Assembly (NCBI GenBank): GCA_029939635.1
Contig: JAOZSN010000101.1
Span: forward strand, 1 to 7,139
Length of the DNA: 7,139 bases
Source of the DNA: Deltaproteobacteria bacterium
GTDB taxonomy: Bacteria; Desulfobacterota; Desulfobulbia; Desulfobulbales; SURF-16
Direction: 5' to 3'
A program made the position numbers and the translations under genes. This document shows, in pieces, positions 1 to 6,285 of the stretch (position 1 is its first letter; every line of letters begins with the position of its first letter). The notes under the pieces are model-generated. The model was not told the DNA's origin. It saw nothing but the letters and a program-made list of their open reading frames with translations, and ran no database searches.

Positions 1-571
1 TGGAGAGATAGACATCAAACTGACCATAGCCCTGATGCTGACGATAGGAAATAGCGCGGTTGGTGAAAAGAGAGGCAAAACATTTGCGGCAATTCTGGAT
101 AATATTCTCATAGCCATGGATATTGAGATAGGTCTCCTGCTGGCCAGCAAAGGAGGCATCGGGCAGATCCTCAGCCGTGGCAGAGGAACGAACTGCTACA
201 TCAACATTCTCACCATATTCGGCTTCCATCTTCTGGTAGGCCGCAATAACGGCATCACGCAAATCATCGGGGAAAGGGGCGTTACGAATGATATCACGAC
301 ATTTCTGACCACGCTCAGCCAGATTATGCATATCCTCGATATCAAGGTCTGAGAGAACCGATTTGATATCATCTTCAATACCAGCCGCTTTCAGCAGATA
401 GCGATAGGCATAGGCGGTGATGGCAAAACCGTGGGGCACAGCAACACCCTTGGAGGTGAGATGCTGATACATCTCGCCTAATGACGCATTTTTACCACCA
501 ACCAAGGGCACATCGTCAATGCCAATATCATCAAACCACAGAATTAACTCCTCATCATGTTTCTCTGCCAT
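1..571 (-). CDS. ppsA: Phosphoenolpyruvate synthase, N-terminal part (runs off the window)
   Basis: PEP synthase converts pyruvate, ATP and water to PEP, AMP and phosphate in the cytoplasm, the entry step of gluconeogenesis from pyruvate. The visible 190 codons are the start of the ATP-grasp (PPDK_N) nucleotide-binding domain. They show the opening signature VGGKNASLGEM (about residues 24-34), VPHGFAIT (45-52), the ATP-binding stretch RSSATAEDLPDASFAGQQET (128-147) and ASLFTNRAISYR (166-177), closely matching E. coli PpsA as I remember it. Full-length family members are about 790-800 aa, so the swivelling phospho-His and PEP-binding domains lie outside the window. The ATG at 571 is preceded on the minus strand by AGGAG at 8 nt spacing, which fixes the start. 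The gene is divergent from the phosphohexomutase at 1101 and has its own promoter. Pyruvate phosphate dikinase is the main alternative; the N-terminus WFDDIGIDDV and the E. coli-like signature favour PEP synthase. Confidence 0.95.
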   Translation of the reverse strand, partial: MAEKHDEELILWFDDIGIDDVPLVGGKNASLGEMYQHLTSKGVAVPHGFAITAYAYRYLLKAAGIEDDIKSVLSDLDIEDMHNLAERGQKCRDIIRNAPFPDDLRDAVIAAYQKMEAEYGENVDVAVRSSATAEDLPDASFAGQQETYLNIHGYENIIQNCRKCFASLFTNRAISYRQHQGYGQFDVYLS

Positions 572-670
572 GTCAGCTACTCCTAACAATAAATTTAGAT
601 TAAAATAAAATAGGGTGAATGTGTAATTAGAATGTAACATCCTACTAGAAAGATGGATGGCAAGACAAGA

Positions 671-736
671 AAAAACCTTGCCGAACAGATCTTTTGCTAT
701 AGCTAATCTTGCCCCCTAGGTCAACAAAAACCTTGC
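671..736. repeat. Pair of 11-bp direct repeats bracketing the ppsA promoter
   Basis: The sequence AAAAACCTTGC occurs exactly at 671-681 and again at 726-736, 55 bp apart, about five helical turns. On the ppsA strand it reads GCAAGGTTTTT. One copy ends one base before the -35 box and the other begins about 8 bp past the predicted transcription start. Shorter GGCAAG-type motifs recur in the spacer (around 707-712) and near 660-665. The arrangement looks like a two-site operator, but no regulator is known for it. Confidence 0.45.
696..724 (-). promoter_or_regulatory. Sigma70-type promoter of ppsA
   Basis: Reading the minus strand, a -35 box TTGACC (719-724, 5 of 6 to consensus) is followed by a 17-bp spacer and a -10 box TATAGC (696-701, 4 of 6). 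The predicted start near 689 would give a leader of about 118 nt before the ppsA ATG at 571. It is the best promoter match in this gap and is correctly oriented. Exact 11-bp repeats sit just upstream of the -35 box and just downstream of the predicted start, so regulation by a DNA-binding protein is plausible. Confidence 0.5.
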
Positions 737-1045
737 GAAACCATTGAGTTCCACACTTATGCCTCAAACGTAACCCACAAGATGGTAGCAGACTGACCTG
801 AAACAAAGAATATCAGCCCCCCCCCTGCATTATTATCCTAAAACTACCCGTGCTTCTACCTAGCAAACCATCGACTTCCCCGCCAGAAAATAACTTCTCC
901 TGAGATATACAGGGTAAAGCTCGGCACCTCATCCCCTCTTAGGCAGTTCTACGTAAATCAAAGCTTCTTGTAAGCAGTTACTAATTTTTACCTCTGCCCC
1001 AGCCATAATCCTTGCAATCTGTTGTTGATCTTTATTATCCTTTTC

Positions 1046-1074
1046 CTGACAATTTTATCCTCGGTAACCATAAA
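1046..1074 (+). promoter_or_regulatory. Candidate promoter of the phosphohexomutase gene
   Basis: A -35-like CTGACA (1046-1051, 5 of 6) is separated by 17 bp from a -10-like CATAAA (1069-1074, 4 of 6). The predicted start near 1081 leaves a leader of about 20 nt that keeps the GGAG ribosome-binding site at 1089-1092. The -10 match is modest, so this is only the best candidate seen. Confidence 0.35.
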
Positions 1075-1100
1075 CTGTAAACCAATATGGAGCTCCTATA

Positions 1101-2804
1101 ATGTCCTTACCTACCCAGATAGATCAGCTTGATAGTGCCAATCATCTTACCAGTGATTATTTCGACCTCATCCGTCAGGCTGTGGCCTGTCGTGAACAGG
1201 AACCTGACCGTGCCAGTTATTGGCAGGGGAAAATTGACCAGGTGTATGACTTGGTAGAGAATGAAATTCGCAGTCGCACCACACCACCTGAAAATGCCAT
1301 AAGCTTTGGCACCTCAGGCTGGCGTGGAACCTTAGGCAAGGATATCAACTGCTACACCGTTACCATTGTTACCCAGGCCATTATGCAGCTTTATCAAGCC
1401 TTAGACATAGACCAAACACTGGTCAGCTATCTTGGCATCTCTTCCCTGGCCGAGGCCCAGCAACGTGGCGCGGTTATTGGTCATGACAATCGTTTTGGCG
1501 GCGCCATCTTTGCGGAAACAGCCAGCAATGTCCTCACTGCTGCAGGCTTTACCGTGCACCAGGCGTGGGAGGCCACCACCGGCAGCCTGTCAGCTGCTGT
1601 GCTGGAATTAAAAGCAGCTTTTTCCATTAATCTTACCCCCAGCCATAACCCTTTAGAATATGCAGGCTTTAAGTTCAACGGTGCCGATGCAGGACCTGCC
1701 GCGGCTGTACTCACCAATCAGATCACCCAAAATGCCCGTACCCTTATTGATTCTAGTATCGTCACGCAAAAAGATTCTCAATCACAGCTGGTCAAACCCT
1801 GTGATGCCCTTGCCCTCTGGTTACAGTTAATACGGCGCAACAAAGCACTCCATGGTCTTGATTTTGACCAGGTGCTGACAAAGATAGCTACCCTGGAAGA
1901 TTTCGTTATCGGGGTGGATTGCGTTCATGGCGCAACCCGCATACATATTGATCGCCTGCTGGCCACCTTGCCTGCTGATAAAATCATTAAACTACGCACC
2001 AATGCCGACCCCACTTTTGGCGGTTTGGCACCAGAGCCATCCGATGCCAATATGAAACCAGTAATGACGGCATTGAACAAGCGGCCAGAAAAACTTAAAC
2101 TAGGTATTGTCATGGATCCGGACGGTGATCGTATCCGTTTTACCGATGGGACCACTATCATTAACATGAACGGCTTTGGCGCCATGGCCTACCATTTCCT
2201 CCATGAGGAGAAAAAAAAATCTGGACTGGTGGCCAAAACCGTGGCCACCAGCAATATGGCCAATGGCCTGGCCACCGCCTTTGGTGAAGAGGTATTTGAA
2301 CCCCGGGTGGGCTTCAAGGAATTTAAACCAGTGCTAGACCGTGCCCTGGTCTGCTTTGAAGAATCAGACGGCATTACCGTTATCGGCCATACTCCTGAAA
2401 AAGATGCCTACATTGGCTTGGTGTTGGCCCTGGATATGATCCTCAGCCGCCAGCAAAATATTGGTGATTATTTTGCCGCCATTAAAGAGGAATTCGGTCA
2501 TTATTATCCTGCCAAGGATGGCGTAACCGTGACCCAAAAGGGTGAAGAACTGCTGGCCACCCTGAGCCAGTTACAAAAATATACCACCGGCACCACAGTA
2601 CAAATTGGCACTGAAGAAAAAACCATCAGCGAGGTTATTGCCATTGATGGACTAAAGCTGATCTTTGAGGATAAAAGCTGGCTATTAATCCGCCCCTCTG
2701 GCACAGAACCAAAGGTTCGCTTTTATGTGGAGGCCCGCACAGCAGCAGGTATGGATGATCTTTTCAGCACAGCCAAGGCCATGCTGGCGGAGATAGGATT
2801 GTGA
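1101..2804 (+). CDS. Alpha-D-phosphohexomutase (phosphoglucomutase/phosphomannomutase family), probably phosphoglucomutase
   Basis: Interconverts hexose 1- and 6-phosphates through a phosphoserine enzyme, linking glycolysis/gluconeogenesis to glycogen, nucleotide-sugar and envelope polysaccharide synthesis in the cytoplasm. All four family motifs are present in order in 567 aa: the entry motif TSGWRG (71-76); the catalytic loop LTPSHNP with phosphoserine Ser181; the Mg-binding loop DPDGDR (339-344); the sugar-specificity loop EESDG (420-424) followed by HTPEKDA; and the phosphate-binding loop RPSGTEPKVR (531-540). The TPSHNP and DPDxDR forms resemble alpha-PGM (E. coli Pgm) more than the usual TASHNP and DGDGDR of phosphomannomutases, so PGM is favoured, but substrate is not settled. 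An N-terminal helical extension of about 65 residues precedes the first motif. The ATG at 1101 has GGAG at 8 nt spacing. A run of nine A residues at 2211-2219 encodes Lys-Lys-Lys. The gene is convergent with the kinase gene and has ppsA divergent upstream, consistent with a sugar-phosphate role. Confidence 0.93.
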   Translation: MSLPTQIDQLDSANHLTSDYFDLIRQAVACREQEPDRASYWQGKIDQVYDLVENEIRSRTTPPENAISFGTSGWRGTLGKDINCYTVTIVTQAIMQLYQALDIDQTLVSYLGISSLAEAQQRGAVIGHDNRFGGAIFAETASNVLTAAGFTVHQAWEATTGSLSAAVLELKAAFSINLTPSHNPLEYAGFKFNGADAGPAAAVLTNQITQNARTLIDSSIVTQKDSQSQLVKPCDALALWLQLIRRNKALHGLDFDQVLTKIATLEDFVIGVDCVHGATRIHIDRLLATLPADKIIKLRTNADPTFGGLAPEPSDANMKPVMTALNKRPEKLKLGIVMDPDGDRIRFTDGTTIINMNGFGAMAYHFLHEEKKKSGLVAKTVATSNMANGLATAFGEEVFEPRVGFKEFKPVLDRALVCFEESDGITVIGHTPEKDAYIGLVLALDMILSRQQNIGDYFAAIKEEFGHYYPAKDGVTVTQKGEELLATLSQLQKYTTGTTVQIGTEEKTISEVIAIDGLKLIFEDKSWLLIRPSGTEPKVRFYVEARTAAGMDDLFSTAKAMLAEIGL

Positions 2805-2813
2805 AAAAAAAGG

Positions 2814-2896
2814 TGTCAGGGATCTGGTTTCAGGTGTCAGCCTGGTATGGTGGAGCGATGCTTGTTGTCCCGACACCAGGAACCAGACTACTGACA
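2814..2896. repeat. REP-like palindromic element between convergent genes
   Basis: Two 25-bp arms, 2814-2838 and 2872-2896, are inverted copies of each other at 20 of 25 positions, with a 33-bp loop. The octamer GGTGTCAG also occurs twice in direct orientation (2812-2819 and 2833-2840). The element fills almost the entire gap between the phosphohexomutase stop (2804) and the kinase stop (2904). It could act as a bidirectional transcription barrier, although no clean U-run follows either arm. GTGTCAG-rich palindromes of this style are frequent intergenic repeats in some Desulfobacterota and other genomes, from my general recollection. Its family and copy number are unknown. Confidence 0.55.
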
Positions 2897-2903
2897 GCTG
2901 CTG

Positions 2904-4019
2904 TTAACTCCCCTGCAACATATCTTCTTCCGACATCTTACGAAATGTCTTCACCATTGGAATGGCAAGGATAAAACATGCCCCGCTGCCCTGGTGGCCA
3001 TCTTCCACATGGATGGAACCACCGTGGCACACAAGGATACGATTAGTGATAGCCAGGCTTAATCCTTGGCCTTGCTGATGATGGGCAACATCCTCAATGG
3101 AAAACTCCTCAAAGATCTGCTGACGTCGCTCCAGCGCAACGCCATCACCCTCATCCTCCACCTCAATAATACAGTTGCCGTCATGACTCCTGCTACGCAG
3201 TTGTACCTTGCCACCATCAGGTGAAAACTTAATACCATTGTCAATAACAAATTCCAGGGCCTGGCGTAATAACTGCCAATCAGCCCAGAGGACAAGCTCC
3301 TCTTCCACATGACTTTCCACAATCAGGTCATGTTCCTCCACCACTGGTTGAAAATTGCTGGTAACGGCATCCATGACAGTGGTCACACTATCAAAGCTGC
3401 AGTTAAGATCAACTCCTGCCTTGAGTTTACTTAATAACAGGGCATTTTCCTGAAATTGATACAATTCCTGGCCAGCAGAGAGGATCATTTCCACCATTTC
3501 ACGCTGCTCACCCTGCACTGTTTCATCGGCCAGCAATAACTCACTGCAACCAATAATACCATTAACTGGAGTTCGCGTTTCGTGGGTGAGCAAAGTGAGC
3601 AGATCGCCCTTTACCTGGTCGACCTCCTCCTTATTTTTCAGACGCTGGTAGACCCGAACCTTGGCCAAGAATTCCTGATCATCAAAAGGTTTGACAATAT
3701 AATCATCGGCCCCAGCCTCATAGGCCTTAAGACGCTCACTGACCTGGGCGCAGGCAGAAACCATAATGATCTTGGTGAACCCATAACTGCTATGGGCCCG
3801 AATTTGACGACAGAGACTATAGCCGTCCATCCCTTCCATTTGAATATCGAGCAAGATTATATCTGGAGAAAAGTCCTCAAGTATTTCCAAAGCAGCCTCT
3901 GCAGAGCTGGCTGTCTTGACAATAAAACCACCCTCACGGGCAAGGATCTGTTCGATCATCAGCAGGATCAGGGGTTCATCATCAACGACAAGAATACTAT
4001 TTTCAGGACTATTGATCAT
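2904..4019 (-). CDS. Soluble hybrid histidine kinase: receiver, HisKA-like and HATPase domains
   Basis: This 371-aa two-component protein has no signal peptide or membrane segment, so it is cytoplasmic. Residues about 7-125 form a CheY-like receiver with acidic residues D13 and D14, phospho-acceptor D58 (LLDIQ), S88 and K110-P111 (DYIVKPF). A HisKA-like dimerisation helix follows with an H-box LLTHETRTPVNGIIG, phospho-His H146. The ATPase domain has an N-box (DNGIKFSP, N261), a G1 box DEGDG (289-293), an F-box-like IFEEFS (302-307) and a G2 box GQGL (317-320). All catalytic residues appear intact, so it should be active. Receiver-first order is typical of kinases whose activity is tuned by phosphorylation from another kinase; signal and partner are unknown and no separate response regulator is next to it. 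The ATG at 4019 is the only start after an in-frame TGA at about 4058, and it lacks a Shine-Dalgarno sequence. A 154-bp inverted-repeat element begins 25 bp upstream. Confidence 0.92.
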   Translation of the reverse strand: MINSPENSILVVDDEPLILLMIEQILAREGGFIVKTASSAEAALEILEDFSPDIILLDIQMEGMDGYSLCRQIRAHSSYGFTKIIMVSACAQVSERLKAYEAGADDYIVKPFDDQEFLAKVRVYQRLKNKEEVDQVKGDLLTLLTHETRTPVNGIIGCSELLLADETVQGEQREMVEMILSAGQELYQFQENALLLSKLKAGVDLNCSFDSVTTVMDAVTSNFQPVVEEHDLIVESHVEEELVLWADWQLLRQALEFVIDNGIKFSPDGGKVQLRSRSHDGNCIIEVEDEGDGVALERRQQIFEEFSIEDVAHHQQGQGLSLAITNRILVCHGGSIHVEDGHQGSGACFILAIPMVKTFRKMSEEDMLQGS

Positions 4020-4043
4020 ACAGGGGCCAAGGGGTAATAAGAA

Positions 4044-4197
4044 AAAGGTATCTGTTCAGCTGCACCACATATTCGCCCATTTGCGCCTTCTCGAATAACA
4101 GTGAAGCAGTGTCTACTAATGTGCTTCGAATGCCCAGGTAAACGAGGGACGAGACTCCTAATGAGCGAATATGTGGCACAGCTGAACAGATACCTTT
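4044..4197. mobile_element. MITE-like element with 33-bp terminal inverted repeats
   Basis: The left arm 4044-4076 and right arm 4165-4197 are inverted copies matching at 31 of 33 positions, starting AAAGGTATCTG and reaching GAATATGTGG on the inner side. The interior of about 88 bp carries a second small hairpin (GAAGCA 4103-4108 with TGCTTC 4122-4127) and no ORF. This size and structure are those of a non-autonomous miniature element or a large palindromic repeat. No target-site duplication is visible directly outside the arms. It lies between the kinase start (4019) and the lipoprotein promoter (about 4298). On the minus strand the hairpin is followed by CCTTTTTCTTATT, so it could attenuate transcription entering the kinase gene. 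I do not recognise the parent transposase family. Confidence 0.7.
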
Positions 4198-4297
4198 AGT
4201 GATTTTATAATTTTCGAGAACCGTTGATTAGTTACAAAAAAATACACATTATCATTGTAGTCCATGTGCAAATTAATTTGAACATAAGTTTTTCATG

Positions 4298-4326
4298 TTG
4301 AATTGCCAGGCCAACAATGCTTTAAT
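4298..4326 (+). promoter_or_regulatory. Promoter of the lipoprotein operon, within the AT-rich gap 4198-4408
   Basis: A -35 box TTGAAT (4298-4303, 4 of 6), a 17-bp spacer ending in the extended -10 dinucleotide TG (4318-4319), and a -10 box TTTAAT (4321-4326, 5 of 6) form a convincing promoter. An overlapping alternative is TTGCCA (4303-4308), 18 bp, TATAAG (4327-4332). Either would start transcription near 4333-4339 and leave a leader of about 70 nt containing a pyrimidine-rich stretch (about 4365-4392). The remainder of the gap from 4198 is A/T-rich with no ORF or clear operator. Confidence 0.5.
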
Positions 4327-4408
4327 TATAAGCAAGTTTTTATTACATTTTTTTAAAAAATTTCGCCTACTTTTTTCCTTCTACCCCTACCTAATAAACT
4401 AAAAAACT

Positions 4409-5809
4409 ATGACTAGACCCTTTCCTCTACCAGAAAGCCTACTTCGCTCAACTGTACTCTTCTGCTTGCTGCTCCTATTAGGTGGTTGTGCGAGTTCTTC
4501 CCTCTTCAGCTCCTACCCCAAACAGGCCAGCGAGTTCAAACAGGCCATTGCCACTGATCAGACAGGCAAGGTATTAGATAATCTGGCAGAAAAGGAAACC
4601 AATGCTGATTCCCTATTGTACATGATGGAACGGGGCCGCATCAGTCAACTTGACAACCTGTATCAGGAGAGCAATGACGATTTCCTGCTTGTTATTGATG
4701 CCTTTGAGCAACAGGATCTAGCCGCCCAAATCCAAGGCTCCAAATTTGCGGCCCAGGGCGCATCCTTACTCACCAACGATAATGCCATCCCTTATGATGG
4801 TTCAGGCTATGAGCGTATATTTACCCACCATTTCCAGGCCTATAATTATCTTGGTCGGCAAGACATTGAAGGAGCCGGGGTAGAACTCCGTAAGGCTCGG
4901 CTTGAGCAACGCATTCTCCTGGAACAGCATGAAAAAGAAATTGCCGCTGCCCATGAGAAAGCCAACGCAGAAAATATTGATGTGGACTCCATTGCCACAA
5001 ATTTCACAGGCATGGATACCATCGCCGGACAGGTAAAAAACTCCTTCCAAAACGGCTACACCTTTTATACGTCTGCCGCCTTCTGGGAAGCTATGGGTGA
5101 ACTCAATGATGCCTTGGTAGATTATAAAAAGGCGTATGAAGTTAATCCGAGCAGTTCGATGTTGCCCAGTGATATTGCTCGGGTCTCGTCTAAACTTGGT
5201 GAACGGAACCAGGAGGTTGATTTCCATCAGGGTACGGATGATGAAGGGGTGGTGGTCATTCTCTATGAAGAGGGCTTTGTCCCTGCCAAGCAGCAGATAA
5301 AATTCCCGGCACCCACCTTTGATGGTGGCCTTATCTCCATTGCCTTTCCTTATTATAACACAAATAATTGGCCAGGAAGCCGAAGCCTTACGGTGGTCGA
5401 CAGTACAGGCCAGGAAGTGGCTCACACCGAAGAAGTGGTAAATGTCAGTACCCTGGCAGTTAAGGCATTTAAAGAAGATCTCAGCGGCCTCATTGTCCGC
5501 CAGGTGCTGCGTGGCCTAACCAAATATGAACTCCAACGTCAGGCAGAAAAAGAAGGGGGGTATCTTGGCCAGATAGGGGCCTCCATATACAATATTGTCT
5601 CAGAAAGCGCTGATATGCGCAGCTGGCTCACCCTGCCAAACAGTGGCCAAGGTGCTCGTTTTTATCTACCCAAAGGAACACAGAAGATCAGCCTGCAGTC
5701 AGGATCCATGCGCCAAGATATAACCTTAGAGATCAAGCCAAAACGCACCGTGTTAGTTCGGGTGGTGGACACCCCACCACGTATGATTGTCCAAGTTTTT
5801 GAATTATAA
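4409..5809 (+). CDS. COG3014-type lipoprotein with TPR-like helices, first gene of the LpoB operon
   Basis: A 466-aa lipoprotein of unknown molecular function. The N-terminus has a hydrophobic signal (about residues 11-26) with lipobox LGGC, so Cys27 would be lipidated and the mature protein anchored in the outer or inner membrane facing the periplasm. The first half is helical, with TPR-like segments around 66-100, 132-165 and 216-248 (the last resembling AFWEAMGELNDALVDYKKAY) and a charged, probably coiled-coil, stretch about 160-190. The second half looks beta-rich and includes ADMRSWLTLP (401-410), similar to a conserved motif I associate with COG3014 proteins. In Vibrio and relatives this family precedes ycfL and lpoB, exactly as here. 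A scaffold role for peptidoglycan synthesis is inferred from context only. The ATG at 4409 is the first start after an in-frame TAA at 4400 and has no Shine-Dalgarno sequence, only an A-rich leader; the two downstream genes have good ones. Confidence 0.85.
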   Translation: MTRPFPLPESLLRSTVLFCLLLLLGGCASSSLFSSYPKQASEFKQAIATDQTGKVLDNLAEKETNADSLLYMMERGRISQLDNLYQESNDDFLLVIDAFEQQDLAAQIQGSKFAAQGASLLTNDNAIPYDGSGYERIFTHHFQAYNYLGRQDIEGAGVELRKARLEQRILLEQHEKEIAAAHEKANAENIDVDSIATNFTGMDTIAGQVKNSFQNGYTFYTSAAFWEAMGELNDALVDYKKAYEVNPSSSMLPSDIARVSSKLGERNQEVDFHQGTDDEGVVVILYEEGFVPAKQQIKFPAPTFDGGLISIAFPYYNTNNWPGSRSLTVVDSTGQEVAHTEEVVNVSTLAVKAFKEDLSGLIVRQVLRGLTKYELQRQAEKEGGYLGQIGASIYNIVSESADMRSWLTLPNSGQGARFYLPKGTQKISLQSGSMRQDITLEIKPKRTVLVRVVDTPPRMIVQVFEL

Positions 5810-5861
5810 AATTGTAAATTTTGCCATCCTACTTGACTAGTTATTATAAAAGGAGCTTCAG

Positions 5862-6248
5862 ATGAGATACCTTCTTCCACTTGCCCTTGTGTTGGCCCTT
5901 GCTGGTTGCTCTTCGGTGAATGAGACCGGCACCATGACCTTATCTGGTGATGAGAGCCAGCAAATTATTGAATCTAACAGTTCATGGGGTGCAAAACTAC
6001 ACATCAGCGATATGAAGGCAGGCCAGGCTGGCAACCTGCTTAAGGCCCAGGCCCGCATCAAGAACACCTCAAAAAAGATTGTCAATTTCAACTATAAATT
6101 TAAATGGCTGGACAAGAATGACTTTGAGGTGGCTGTGGATAGCCGCCCTTGGACCCCCATGAGCATCACTGGCTATGAGGCCAAGACTGTCCAGGCCGTC
6201 GCGCCCAACCCGTCGGTGACCAGCTATAAGATTTTAGTGCAGAATTAA
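5862..6248 (+). CDS. ycfL: YcfL/DUF1425 family lipoprotein
   Basis: A 128-aa small lipoprotein. The signal ends in lipobox LAGC, giving lipidated Cys16. The mature part is an all-beta-looking domain with the family features: a strand like LKAQARIKNTSKKIVNFNYK (60-79), the aromatic FKWLDKNDFEV (80-90), comparable to RFYWYDARGLEM in E. coli YcfL, then PWTPM (96-100) and a C-terminal strand AKTVQAVAPNPSVTSYKILV (107-126). Its biochemical role is unknown; in E. coli ycfL sits directly before lpoB. It starts 53 bases after the upstream stop, with AGGAG (5851-5855) at 6 nt spacing. No separate promoter is convincing, so it is probably cotranscribed with its neighbours. The family call rests on motif similarity plus gene order. 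Confidence 0.82.
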   Translation: MRYLLPLALVLALAGCSSVNETGTMTLSGDESQQIIESNSSWGAKLHISDMKAGQAGNLLKAQARIKNTSKKIVNFNYKFKWLDKNDFEVAVDSRPWTPMSITGYEAKTVQAVAPNPSVTSYKILVQN

Positions 6249-6275
6249 TAAGGCCGTTAACTGTTAACTATTTTT

Positions 6276-6279
6276 GGAG
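6276..6279 (+). promoter_or_regulatory. Ribosome-binding site that decides the lpoB start
   Basis: GGAG lies 6 nt before the ATG at 6286. An in-frame TTG at 6274 overlaps this site and has no ribosome-binding site of its own, so the ATG is the real start and the protein is 198 aa rather than 202. With this start the lipoprotein signal peptide begins MKLIRT, as expected for a signal sequence. Confidence 0.8.
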
Positions 6280-6285
6280 TTCCCC

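Larger units (their letters stand above)
572..1100. other. Divergent intergenic region between ppsA and the phosphohexomutase gene
   Basis: This 529-bp stretch has no ORF I would call a gene on either strand. The left part (about 590-740) holds the ppsA promoter, an A/T-rich untranslated leader of roughly 118 nt and two copies of an 11-bp repeat. A run of nine C residues lies at 817-825. The middle (about 740-1020) shows no hairpin, riboswitch or coding pattern that I recognise. The right end (about 1046-1100) holds a promoter candidate and the ribosome-binding site (GGAG, 1089-1092) of the plus-strand gene. A small RNA or a long leader cannot be excluded by eye. Confidence 0.6.

Noticed and set aside
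35..352. 105-aa open frame on the plus strand
   Set aside because: It is antisense to the PEP synthase N-terminal domain, which reads without interruption on the minus strand to the window edge.
3582..4037. 151-aa open frame on the plus strand
   Set aside because: It is antisense to the kinase receiver domain, whose catalytic residues are all intact in the minus-strand frame.
4044..4197. Integron attC site
   Set aside because: The arms lack the GTTRRRY and RYYYAAC core sites, and no integrase or cassette structure is present.
4241..4262. Fur-box-like ATTATCATT upstream of the lipoprotein operon
   Set aside because: Only a half-site matches. The rest of the 19-bp consensus is not supported.
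4802..5425. 207-aa open frame on the minus strand
   Set aside because: It lies wholly antisense inside the COG3014-type lipoprotein gene, which has a lipobox and family motifs. The antisense product shows no recognisable domain.
5821..5850. Promoter-like TTGCCA, 18 bp, TATAAA before ycfL
   Set aside because: It would start transcription about 5 nt before the ATG and exclude the AGGAG site, so it is unlikely to serve this gene. AT-rich chance match.
6256..6268. Near-palindrome GTTAACTGTTAAC between ycfL and lpoB
   Set aside because: It is short, inside an operon gap of 37 bp, and has no second copy or promoter nearby. Not enough to call an operator.
6274..6285. TTG start giving a 202-aa LpoB
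   Set aside because: The TTG overlaps the ribosome-binding site of the ATG at 6286 and has none of its own.
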